8,445 nt of DNA, taken from Methanomicrobium sp. (GTDB lineage Archaea; Halobacteriota; Methanomicrobia; Methanomicrobiales; Methanomicrobiaceae). Positions within the stretch are counted from its first letter, which is position 1, and each line of letters opens with the position of its first letter. The stretch spans positions 1 through 8,445 of the forward strand of contig JAFZMT010000111.1 in the NCBI GenBank assembly GCA_017553245.1, in the 5' to 3' direction. The position numbers and the translations under genes were made by a program. Shown here one piece after another: positions 1 through 5,147 of this stretch. The notes beneath the pieces were generated by a model that saw only the letters and a list, made by a program, of their open reading frames with translations, was not told where the DNA came from and did no database searches.

Positions 1-683
1 ACAGCCTTGAGATCCCATGTGTGCTGTCCGCCGGCGCCCATCAGACCGTTGTTGGGTGCAATGTATTCATCGCTGACGACTTCAAAGCCCGTGGTGTCAA
101 GCTGCCATGTGTAGCCCGTTGTCGGGTTCTCGTCGAGTGTGATTCTGATTACCGCGTTTTTGTTGACGGTGTTCTCAGAGCCGTTATCTTTCTCCGTCAG
201 CGTAAGTGACGGATTGCTGACCGCGGGTTCCTTTGCGGGTTCCTTGGATGTCACGGTGACCGTGGCAGTCCAAGTTGTGTCATCTGCGGTCTGCTGTTCC
301 CATGAACGCTTGTAGATACCGTAGATCTTGTAGGTTCCGGTGTTGACTGCCTTAAGCTCCCATGTGTGGTATCCGCCGGCGCCTGCCAGCTGGGTGTCGG
401 GCGCTACGTATTCGTCGCTCATAACCTCAAAGCCCGTCGTGTCAAGCTGCCATGTGTAGCCTGTTGTCGGGTTCTCGGGGAGAGTGATTCTTATGATTCC
501 GTTTTTGTCGATTGTGTTCTCCGAGCCGTCATCGCCCTGCAAAAGCGTAAGTGATGCCGTATCAAGCTCGGGTCCCGTTGTGGGTACGGTTGTTTTCACG
601 GTGCCTGTACCTGTGCATCCCGCAAATGCGATGCACGCAATGAGTAAAGCGGCAACCGCCGCAATGGTTGTATATTTGTTCAT
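1..683 (-). CDS. Lipoprotein with tandem chagasin/ICP-type cysteine protease inhibitor domains (3' end outside window)
   Basis: The frame is open from ATG at 683-681 to the left edge (227 codons), so the gene is cut by the window. Residues 1-23 are a signal peptide: MNK, a hydrophobic stretch AAVAALLIACIAF, then a lipobox-like FAGC with Cys23 as the likely lipidated residue. A Thr/Pro-rich tether follows to about residue 42. Two homologous domains come next (about 43-146 and 157 to the edge). Each has the I42 inhibitor signature NPTTGYTW (71-78 and 186-193) and the second-loop motif GAGG-x-HTW (101-108 and 216-223). The first also has the third-loop-like KRSW (125-128), in the position of the RPW-type motif. 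In this family (chagasin, bacterial and archaeal ICP) the three loops block the active site of papain-type proteases. I infer a cell-surface inhibitor that protects against host, competitor or own cysteine proteases. The domains are very alike in protein and DNA, pointing to internal duplication; more copies may lie beyond the edge. RBS-like CGGAAG is at 696-691. Confidence 0.88.
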   Translation of the reverse strand, partial: MNKYTTIAAVAALLIACIAFAGCTGTGTVKTTVPTTGPELDTASLTLLQGDDGSENTIDKNGIIRITLPENPTTGYTWQLDTTGFEVMSDEYVAPDTQLAGAGGYHTWELKAVNTGTYKIYGIYKRSWEQQTADDTTWTATVTVTSKEPAKEPAVSNPSLTLTEKDNGSENTVNKNAVIRITLDENPTTGYTWQLDTTGFEVVSDEYIAPNNGLMGAGGQHTWDLKA

Positions 684-740
684 AATATCGCTTCCGTATT
701 ACGTACCTATAAATTGTCCCTGATTCTATAAATACAACTC
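591..740 (-). repeat. Copy A of a shared promoter-leader-signal-peptide segment
   Basis: This 150-bp stretch aligns without gaps to 1771-1920 (constant offset 1180). My hand count is about 121 of 150 identical bases. It covers the promoter, leader, ribosome binding site, start codon and the first 31 codons of the inhibitor gene. Similarity ends where the mature proteins begin to differ. Confidence 0.85.
721..733 (-). promoter_or_regulatory. TATA-box promoter of the ICP lipoprotein gene
   Basis: The minus strand reads ATTTATAGAATCA, with TTTATA at 732-727, about 46 nt before the start codon. That predicts transcription starting near 704 and a leader of about 20 nt. The same 13 bases occur at 1901-1913 before the mutase gene. 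Confidence 0.6.
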
Positions 741-768
741 TTTAACTTTGATTTTTTTCACAGTTATG

Positions 769-800
769 CGGGAGTATCCGTCGCAAACGGCAAACTCCCG
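769..800. other. Two-tier hairpin in intergenic region
   Basis: CGGGAGT (769-775) and ACTCCCG (794-800) form a perfect 7-bp stem. Inside it CCGT (778-781) and ACGG (787-790) form a second stem around the loop CGCAA. It lies between the end of the mutase gene and the promoter of the ICP gene, so it could be a terminator structure or an operator. The run of five A at 827-831 gives only a weak U tract on the minus strand, upstream of the hairpin rather than after it. Confidence 0.45.
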
Positions 801-837
801 AAAAGCGGTTTCACGGGAAATTACGGAAAAAGTGTTC

Positions 838-915
838 TAAATTAAGTGTTGTAAATTAAGTATTGTAAATTAAGTGTTGTAAATTAAGTGTTGTAAACTA
901 CATGTTGTAAATTAA
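838..915. repeat. 14-bp tandem repeat array (five units plus a partial)
   Basis: The unit is TAAATTAAGTGTTG. Copies at 838-851, 866-879 and 880-893 are identical, 852-865 has one change, 894-907 has three, and 908-915 is a partial copy. A decayed copy may precede it at 824-837. The array begins 9 bp beyond the stop codon of the mutase gene, in its 3' untranslated region. A 14-bp unit without dyad spacing is not a CRISPR. Function is unknown; it looks like slippage-generated intergenic sequence, though it could bind a protein or insulate the two genes. Confidence 0.9.
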
Positions 916-924
916 TCGGTCGGC

Positions 925-1863
925 TTACTTCTTTGCCGTGCCCTGTTTGGCAACCGCTTCCATAGCGGCTTCAATCTCGTCCTGATTTCCGAGATAGTAA
1001 TGCCTTATCGGTTTCAGATTCTCATCGAGTTCGTAGACCAGCGGAGATGCCGTGGGGATGTTCACCTGCGCTATCTCATCGTCCGGGATGTTGTCGAGGA
1101 TCTTTACGAGCGCCCTTATGCTGTTTCCGTGACCGACGACGAGTATTTTTTTGCCGGATTTAATCTGAGGGGCTATCTCATTCTCCCAGTAGGGCTTTAC
1201 CCTTGCGACCGTGTCCTTTAGGCTTTCGGTCAGCGGCAGTTCATCCTTCGGAATTGAGGAATATCGCGGGTCATTTGCGGGATTTCGCTCATCGTCGGGG
1301 GACAGCGCCGGAGGTGAGACCGCATAGCTTCTTCTCCAGATAAATACCTGCTCATCGCCGTATTCGGCGGCGGTCTCAGCCTTGTTAAGACCCTGAAGCG
1401 CCCCGTAATGCCGCTCGTTCAGTCTCCATGAGCAGGTGACGGGTATCCACATGAGGTTCATCTCGTCGAGTGTGATCCAGAGTGTTCGGATTGCACGCTT
1501 CAGGACTGAGGTGTATGCCGCATCGAAGGTGTAGCCCTCTTTTAAGAGGAGAGCGCCGGCATTATGTGCCTCTTTAACTCCCTGCCCGGAGATGTCGACA
1601 TCGGTCCAGCCCGTGAATTTGTTCTCTTTATTCCATTGGCTCTCGCCGTGGCGCAGGAATACCACCTTGCGGATTTTTGCCGAATCCTGATTTACCGTAG
1701 CCTGTTCCGCCATAGCCGGATTTGCCGTACCCGTATCGGGTTGTGCAGTCGGGGCGGTTGCAGGTGTTGCTGTCTTCACGGTTTCGGCACCCGTGCATCC
1801 CGCAAATGCGATGCAGACAATGAGTAAAGCGGCAACTGCCGTCATACATGTCAATTTATTCAT
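925..1863 (-). CDS. gpmA: Exported (lipoprotein-type) 2,3-bisphosphoglycerate-dependent phosphoglycerate mutase
   Basis: The enzyme family interconverts 3- and 2-phosphoglycerate in glycolysis/gluconeogenesis through a phosphohistidine. Residues 64-312 match bacterial GpmA over its full usual length (about 250 aa). RHGESQWN carries the phospho-accepting His72, [12 protein letters not shown] carries Arg123, WRLNERHYG carries Glu150, and GHGNSIR carries the second His245. All expected catalytic residues are present. Unusually, this is preceded by 63 extra residues: a signal peptide (1-23, hydrophobic [13 protein letters not shown] with a lipobox-like FAGC, Cys23) and a Thr/Ala/Pro/Gln tether (24-60). 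The start at 1863 has CGGGAG at 1876-1871 and a TATA box at 1912-1907, and is copied from or to the neighbouring inhibitor gene. An internal Met51 has no ribosome binding site. The catalytic part looks bacterial in origin, so I infer horizontal acquisition followed by fusion to a resident export signal. The enzymatic family is certain; surface location is inferred. Confidence 0.93.
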   Translation of the reverse strand: MNKLTCMTAVAALLIVCIAFAGCTGAETVKTATPATAPTAQPDTGTANPAMAEQATVNQDSAKIRKVVFLRHGESQWNKENKFTGWTDVDISGQGVKEAHNAGALLLKEGYTFDAAYTSVLKRAIRTLWITLDEMNLMWIPVTCSWRLNERHYGALQGLNKAETAAEYGDEQVFIWRRSYAVSPPALSPDDERNPANDPRYSSIPKDELPLTESLKDTVARVKPYWENEIAPQIKSGKKILVVGHGNSIRALVKILDNIPDDEIAQVNIPTASPLVYELDENLKPIRHYYLGNQDEIEAAMEAVAKQGTAKK

Positions 1864-1920
1864 AACAGCGCTCCCGTATTGTTTACGCAGAAATTGTCTC
1901 TGATTCTATAAATTCAACAC
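1771..1920 (-). repeat. Copy B of the shared promoter-leader-signal-peptide segment
   Basis: This is the partner of 591-740 and covers the promoter, leader, start and signal peptide of the mutase gene. The best conserved blocks are the TATA region (1901-1913, identical), the ribosome binding region (1871-1880) and the stretch encoding the hydrophobic core and lipobox (1791-1830). The first codons (1831-1860) and part of the leader (1881-1890) are less conserved. Confidence 0.85.
1901..1913 (-). promoter_or_regulatory. TATA-box promoter of the exported phosphoglycerate mutase gene
   Basis: The minus strand reads ATTTATAGAATCA, with TTTATA at 1912-1907, about 46 nt before the start codon. The predicted transcription start is near 1884. 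It is identical to the promoter core of the neighbouring inhibitor gene, so both are probably expressed together. Confidence 0.6.
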
Positions 1921-2130
1921 TATAATGTCATTTATTCAAGTTGTCCGCGTATGACAAATATTTTCATCATAATCACAGACACGTTCACAAGTGCGGCACG
2001 TTGTATAAAAATATACTTTGATGTATTGAAACATTCCGCGACAACCCCGATCAATAACCTTTGCAGCCAACATGCAATCGAGAACTTATCCTCATGAGGT
2101 TATTTCGCGGAGCGCAAAGATCCCGATCTC
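1921..2130. other. Non-coding divergent intergenic region
   Basis: There is no convincing gene between the mutase promoter and the trpB2 promoter. The stretch holds an AT-rich palindrome, GTATA-AAAA-TATAC (2003-2016). It also holds nested inverted repeats: CCGCGA 2036-2041 with TCGCGG 2105-2110, and AATAACCT 2053-2060 with AGGTTATT 2097-2104, plus the 10-bp palindrome CCTCATGAGG at 2090-2099. These may be regulator-binding sites or a structured RNA. Confidence 0.5.
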
Positions 2131-2144
2131 CGAAACCTATAAAA
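2131..2144 (+). promoter_or_regulatory. BRE/TATA promoter of trpB2
   Basis: CGAAACC (BRE-like) is followed by TATAAAA at 2138-2144, which places the transcription start near 2166. The leader is then about 25 nt. This leaves no room for a trp attenuator or leader peptide. Confidence 0.7.
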
Positions 2145-2178
2145 TGCGACCTCCGCAAAACTGAATTGCTGCACAATT

Positions 2179-2185
2179 GCAGGAG
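2179..2185 (+). promoter_or_regulatory. Ribosome binding site deciding the trpB2 start
   Basis: GCAGGAG ends 6 nt before ATG at 2192. An in-frame TTG at 2177 lies inside or before this site and has no ribosome binding site of its own, so ATG 2192 is preferred. Confidence 0.75.
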
Positions 2186-2191
2186 AAACAA

Positions 2192-3565
2192 ATGAAAGAC
2201 AAAATACCTTACAAAATCTATCTCAATGAAGACGAGATGCCGACACACTGGTATAATCTGAGAGCGGATATGAAAACCAAACCCTCTCCGCTTCTCAATC
2301 CCGCCACCTGTAAGCCGCTTAAGGCAGAGGAACTCACACCCATATTCTGTGAGGAACTCGTAAAACAGGAACTCGACGACACAACGCCGTTCATCGAGAT
2401 ACCAAAGGACATCCGCGATTTCTACAGGATGTACAGGCCGTCGCCGCTTGTTCGGGCATACTGCCTTGAAGAGGCACTTGACACGCCCGCGAAAATATAC
2501 TACAAGTTCGAGGGCAACAACACAAGCGGATCGCACAAACTCAACTCAGCCATTGCTCAGGCATACTACGCCAAGAAGCAGGGGCTTAAGGGTGTGACAA
2601 CGGAGACGGGCGCGGGTCAGTGGGGTACCGCTCTTTCAATGGCATGTGCATACTTAAATCTCGACTGCAAAGTCTTCATGGTCAAGGTCTCCTATGAGCA
2701 GAAACCGTTCAGAAGAGAGGTCATGAGGACCTACGGCGCATCCGTGGTCCCCTCGCCATCGGAGGCAACCGAAGTCGGCAAGAAGATTCTCGCCGAACAC
2801 CCGGGAACCACGGGCAGTCTGGGCTGCGCAATCTCGGAGGCCGTCGAGGTCGCGGTCAAGAACCCGGGCTACAGATATGTCCTCGGAAGCGTTCTCAATC
2901 AGGTCCTGCTCCACCAGTCGATAATCGGTCTTGAGACCAAGACGGCGCTGGACAAATACGACGTCAAGCCCGACATCATCATCGGCTGCGCAGGCGGAGG
3001 CTCAAACCTCGGCGGTCTCATAGCGCCGTTCATGAGAGAAAAGCTGAGAGGCGAAGCCGATTACCGCATCATCGCCGTCGAACCCGCATCGTGTCCGAGT
3101 TTCACACGCGGCACATTCGCATACGACTTCGCGGATACGGGTATGATATGCCCGCTCGCCAAGATGTATACCCTCGGCAGCAGCTTCATCCCCTCGGCGA
3201 ACCATGCCGGCGGTCTGAGATTCCACGGAATGAGCTCGATTCTCTCGCAGCTCTACCATGACGGCTACATGGAGGCAGTCGCGGTTGAACAGACCTCGGT
3301 ATTCGAAGCGGCGGTTCAGTTCGCACGCACCGAGGGTATTCTCCCCGCACCCGAGAGCGCACATGCAATCAGGACTGCCGTCGATGAGGCACTCAAATGC
3401 AAGAAGACGGGCGAAGAGAAGAACATCGTATTCGGACTCACGGGAACGGGCTACTTCGACCTTGTCGCCTATCAGAAGTTCAATGACGGCATCATGACCG
3501 ACGAAATCCCGACAGACGAGGAAATTGCGGCATCGGTTGCAAAACTTCCGAAAGTTGACGCATAA
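2192..3565 (+). CDS. trpB: Tryptophan synthase beta chain-like protein, TrpB2 type
   Basis: The product is a PLP-dependent enzyme of 457 residues, the length of TrpB2 proteins (longer than TrpB1, about 400). The TrpB family condenses indole with L-serine to give tryptophan. Visible motifs are the PLP lysine in GSHKLNSA (Lys116), the catalytic-loop ETGAGQWG (138-145), and the phosphate-binding glycine loop CAGGGSN (266-272). HAGGLRFHGMSS (338-349) and the C-terminal GLTGTGYFD (415-423) are typical of TrpB2. The N-terminal extension MKDKIPYKIYLNEDEMPTHWYN is also typical of the TrpB2 group. No trpA or other trp gene is next to it: the gene stands alone, with its own promoter and a poly-T terminator. 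TrpB2 is often not in the trp operon and is thought to salvage free indole or to work with an unusual alpha subunit. Which applies here cannot be told from the sequence. Confidence 0.95.
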   Translation: MKDKIPYKIYLNEDEMPTHWYNLRADMKTKPSPLLNPATCKPLKAEELTPIFCEELVKQELDDTTPFIEIPKDIRDFYRMYRPSPLVRAYCLEEALDTPAKIYYKFEGNNTSGSHKLNSAIAQAYYAKKQGLKGVTTETGAGQWGTALSMACAYLNLDCKVFMVKVSYEQKPFRREVMRTYGASVVPSPSEATEVGKKILAEHPGTTGSLGCAISEAVEVAVKNPGYRYVLGSVLNQVLLHQSIIGLETKTALDKYDVKPDIIIGCAGGGSNLGGLIAPFMREKLRGEADYRIIAVEPASCPSFTRGTFAYDFADTGMICPLAKMYTLGSSFIPSANHAGGLRFHGMSSILSQLYHDGYMEAVAVEQTSVFEAAVQFARTEGILPAPESAHAIRTAVDEALKCKKTGEEKNIVFGLTGTGYFDLVAYQKFNDGIMTDEIPTDEEIAASVAKLPKVDA

Positions 3566-3590
3566 GACGAACAGGAATAACAGGAAGAAC

Positions 3591-3595
3591 AAAAA
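3591..3595 (-). terminator. Possible U-tract terminator of the 154-aa gene
   Basis: Five A on the plus strand give a U5 run on the minus-strand transcript, about 120 nt after that gene's stop codon. There is no strong stem. This is a weak call. Confidence 0.3.
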
Positions 3596-3627
3596 GAACA
3601 ATACGGGCTGAGTAACTCGGAGATAAA

Positions 3628-3667
3628 ATAATCTCATAGAATAATATCTCAAGAGAATATAATCTCA
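3628..3667. repeat. Three short imperfect direct repeats after trpB2
   Basis: ATAATCTCA occurs at 3628-3636 and 3659-3667, with the variant AATATCTCA at 3643-3651 between them. Spacing is 15-16 bp in an AT-rich stretch. The function is unknown; these are probably slippage products. Confidence 0.55.
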
Positions 3668-3688
3668 AACCCTCAAGCCCCACGTCCC

Positions 3689-3694
3689 TTTTTT
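3689..3694 (+). terminator. Poly-T terminator of trpB2
   Basis: TTTTTT lies about 125 nt after the trpB2 stop, in the convergent gap. T-runs are the usual archaeal termination signal. It is followed directly by the repeat TTTACTCAAAAG (3692-3703), which recurs at 3708-3719. Confidence 0.5.
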
Positions 3695-3719
3695 ACTCAA
3701 AAGGATCTTTACTCAAAAG
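3692..3719. repeat. 12-bp direct repeat overlapping the end of the 154-aa gene
   Basis: TTTACTCAAAAG at 3692-3703 and 3708-3719 is identical and 16 bp apart. The second copy contains the stop codon and last codons of the minus-strand gene. It may mark a small duplication at the gene's end. Confidence 0.75.
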
Positions 3720-4177
3720 AGTCTGTATATGAAATAATTCTCGAACGGTCTCTCTTTCTGATCGAAATCGGCGAGGATATTGGCGCGGTTTCCGAGTTTC
3801 AGCATCTTTTCGGCGAGGACATCGGTGCCGCAGGTCTTGTCGAAGAGCACCGCAATTTCCTTATTTATCTTCTTAATCTCTTCATGCGATATTTTGTTCA
3901 GGGCATCCGCGGGATAGGCGTCGATGCCGAAATACTCGAATACGGATTCCGCTGAGATAAGCCATAACCGCGACCGCACAGCCCGTCTTGCGGCGACGTT
4001 TGCCTCGACGTCGGTAAGAACCAGATATGCGGTATTCGGTCCGTGGTAGAATGCCTTGAACGAGTAGAGAGTGCCTACAGATTCGGTTATTTTGTCGGGC
4101 GATACCCCGAGGTAACGCGATAATGCCGCCTTCTTACTCTCAATCTCACGTACGGAAACCATTTTTCTGTTTTGCAT
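3713..4177 (-). CDS. Uncharacterised protein with YLVLTD and C-terminal YFIYR motifs
   Basis: The product is 154 residues with no signal peptide or membrane segment, and likely cytoplasmic. The start at 4177 is chosen because GAGG (4191-4188) lies 10 nt upstream; Met6 has no ribosome binding site. Visible motifs are a helical N-terminus (REIESKKAALSRYLGV), YLVLTDVEA (51-59), LW (71-72), a basic RRAVRSR (64-70), and a C-terminal RANILADFD...YFIYRLF (131-154). From memory, this order (a YLVLTDEEAD-like segment, then a LW segment, then a terminal SYDG...YYIYR-like segment) recurs in uncharacterised proteins common on phages and mobile elements, but I cannot name a family. It stands alone and is convergent to trpB2, and no mobile genes lie beside it. 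Its 5' side carries a heptamer repeat tract. Function is unknown. Confidence 0.75.
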   Translation of the reverse strand: MQNRKMVSVREIESKKAALSRYLGVSPDKITESVGTLYSFKAFYHGPNTAYLVLTDVEANVAARRAVRSRLWLISAESVFEYFGIDAYPADALNKISHEEIKKINKEIAVLFDKTCGTDVLAEKMLKLGNRANILADFDQKERPFENYFIYRLF

Positions 4178-4214
4178 TGGGGGATTTCCTCAATCCGAGG
4201 TTCAAAATTTGATA

Positions 4215-4246
4215 TCTGAAATCCGGAATCCGAAATCGGAAATCTG
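4215..4246. repeat. Heptamer tandem repeat (cyclic TTCCGAT type)
   Basis: On the plus strand four consecutive 7-mers read TCTGAAA, TCCGGAA, TCCGAAA and TCGGAAA, followed by a partial TCTG. Read on the minus strand the units are TTTCCGA-like. The same cyclic heptamer is present at 7517-7554 inside cbiZ. Confidence 0.8.
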
Positions 4247-4383
4247 TCAATGCAATCGGTATTGAGATTATTTTAAATTTGAATATAAAAAAACATTTCC
4301 CGATTCCGAGAGTTTTACGGCGCTTGGATATTGCCGCGGGAGCCTCGGGAAACCTCACGTAAGGCACAGTAATTATAGTATTT

Positions 4384-4427
4384 AAAAAAAAGGCAAATGA
4401 ACTAAAAAGGGCATATGCGGTTTCCGC
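4384..4427 (-). terminator. Terminator region of the RPA operon
   Basis: On the minus-strand transcript a small hairpin (GCGG/CCGC, 4427-4417, three-base loop) is followed by a U5 run (4408-4404) and then a U8 run (4391-4384). This is about 75-115 nt past the stop of the RPA-associated gene. Confidence 0.55.
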
Positions 4428-4450
4428 CGCACTGCCGCAATTTTGACCGT

Positions 4451-4484
4451 CTTTAAGGATGCTTATACTTTAAGGATGCTTATA
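4451..4484. repeat. Perfect 17-bp tandem duplication
   Basis: CTTTAAGGATGCTTATA at 4451-4467 is repeated exactly at 4468-4484. The two copies abut and begin 15 bp past the stop codon of the RPA-associated gene. Perfect identity suggests a recent slippage event. Confidence 0.95.
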
Positions 4485-4499
4485 GGATATGTATAATGA

Positions 4500-5147
4500 T
4501 TACATCTCGGTCTTTATGAGGGCGTTATATGCCGCCTGCTTATAAACATCGAGATTTGTATTATAGAATTCCTCAGCCTTTATCGAGTCGTCGGTCTTTC
4601 CGAACACGGCGATGCGGTCCAGAGTCGCCTTTGCCGCATCATCAATCCATATTTTTGCCGTATCGATATCGGTCACCGAGATATTCTCCACCCTTACCGA
4701 GACGAAAACCGAGCCGTCCGGCGTTGTTCTGACAACGGGCTTACCGATGACCGAGACATACATGCCCTGCTCTATCTTTGAGATCTTTGCCATCGCTTCC
4801 TGCTGGTAGCTTCCCGCATTTATGAAGAAGATACCGGTCGGATCGGTGACGCGGGCTGTGTAAAACGGCGTATCGTCGCCCTTCTTCTCTTTCTGTGTCA
4901 TCTGACCGCAGAAAAAGATTCTGTTACAGCGCTCGCCGGTCGGCAGAATCACATAGACGGGGCTTTTCTCGTCGTTGCCGTCCTTGAACTGTAATCTTGT
5001 CTCACGAAGTTCGGCGGCGAAAACACGCTTTGCAGGCTCGCGGATGAACTTTCTGGCGCTCTGCGCACCGTTTTGTCCGCCGCTCTGCATCCCGTTTCCG
5101 GCTCCCGCGTTTGCGCCCGCGGAATTACCCGAATATCCGTCGGTCAT
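4500..5147 (-). CDS. RPA-associated OB-fold protein (COG3390-like)
   Basis: The product is 215 residues and is the likely partner subunit of the RPA encoded just upstream. Residues 5-30 are a flexible Gly/Asn/Ala/Ser/Gln-rich tail. Conserved features follow: RVFAAELRET (41-50), VYVILPTGERCNRIFFCG (64-81), and an OB-fold strand pattern YTARVTDPTGIFFINAGSYQ (96-115). Then come VSVIGKPVVR (131-140), FVSVRVENISV (148-158) and a C-terminal helical part. Haloarchaeal RPA-associated proteins share the LPTG-R-NR and VTDPTG-F--YAG-YQ pattern and are cotranscribed with their RPA. The start codon overlaps the RPA stop by one base (TGATG), and its ribosome binding site GGGAGG lies inside the end of RPA, so the two are translationally coupled. 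The likely role is binding single-stranded DNA with RPA in replication and repair. Confidence 0.9.
   Translation of the reverse strand: MTDGYSGNSAGANAGAGNGMQSGGQNGAQSARKFIREPAKRVFAAELRETRLQFKDGNDEKSPVYVILPTGERCNRIFFCGQMTQKEKKGDDTPFYTARVTDPTGIFFINAGSYQQEAMAKISKIEQGMYVSVIGKPVVRTTPDGSVFVSVRVENISVTDIDTAKIWIDDAAKATLDRIAVFGKTDDSIKAEEFYNTNLDVYKQAAYNALIKTEM

Larger units (their letters stand above)
4178..4499. other. Non-coding region between the RPA operon and the 154-aa gene
   Basis: No gene is supported here. In minus-strand order it holds the 17-bp tandem duplication (4451-4484), a small GC hairpin (GCGG 4417-4420, CCGC 4424-4427) with U tracts below it, AT-rich possible promoter sequence (TTTATATTC on the minus strand near 4280-4290), the heptamer tract at 4215-4246, and the GAGG ribosome binding site at 4191-4188. 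The promoter of the 154-aa gene is not clear: the best TATA-like stretch would give a leader of about 80 nt. Confidence 0.55.

Noticed and set aside
838..915. Possible CRISPR array or replication-origin iterons
   Set aside because: The units are 14 bp and abut without spacers, and there is no cas, orc1/cdc6 or rep gene nearby.
1711..1713. Internal Met51 as the real, cytoplasmic start of the phosphoglycerate mutase
   Set aside because: It has no ribosome binding site, while the upstream start shares promoter, ribosome binding site and signal peptide with the neighbouring lipoprotein gene.
2177..2191. TTG start for trpB2 five codons upstream
   Set aside because: The ribosome binding site GCAGGAG lies inside this stretch and is correctly spaced for ATG at 2192.
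2145..2191. Trp attenuator, T-box or riboswitch before trpB2
   Set aside because: The predicted leader is only about 25 nt and shows no Trp codons, leader peptide or structured element.
2051..2536. Open frame on the minus strand overlapping the trpB2 start
   Set aside because: It is antisense to clear TrpB2 coding sequence, has no recognisable domain and would run through the trpB2 promoter.
3002..3652. Long minus-strand open frame opposite the 3' half of trpB2
   Set aside because: It is a reading-frame shadow of a well-conserved gene; its Arg/Cys-rich product resembles nothing known to me.
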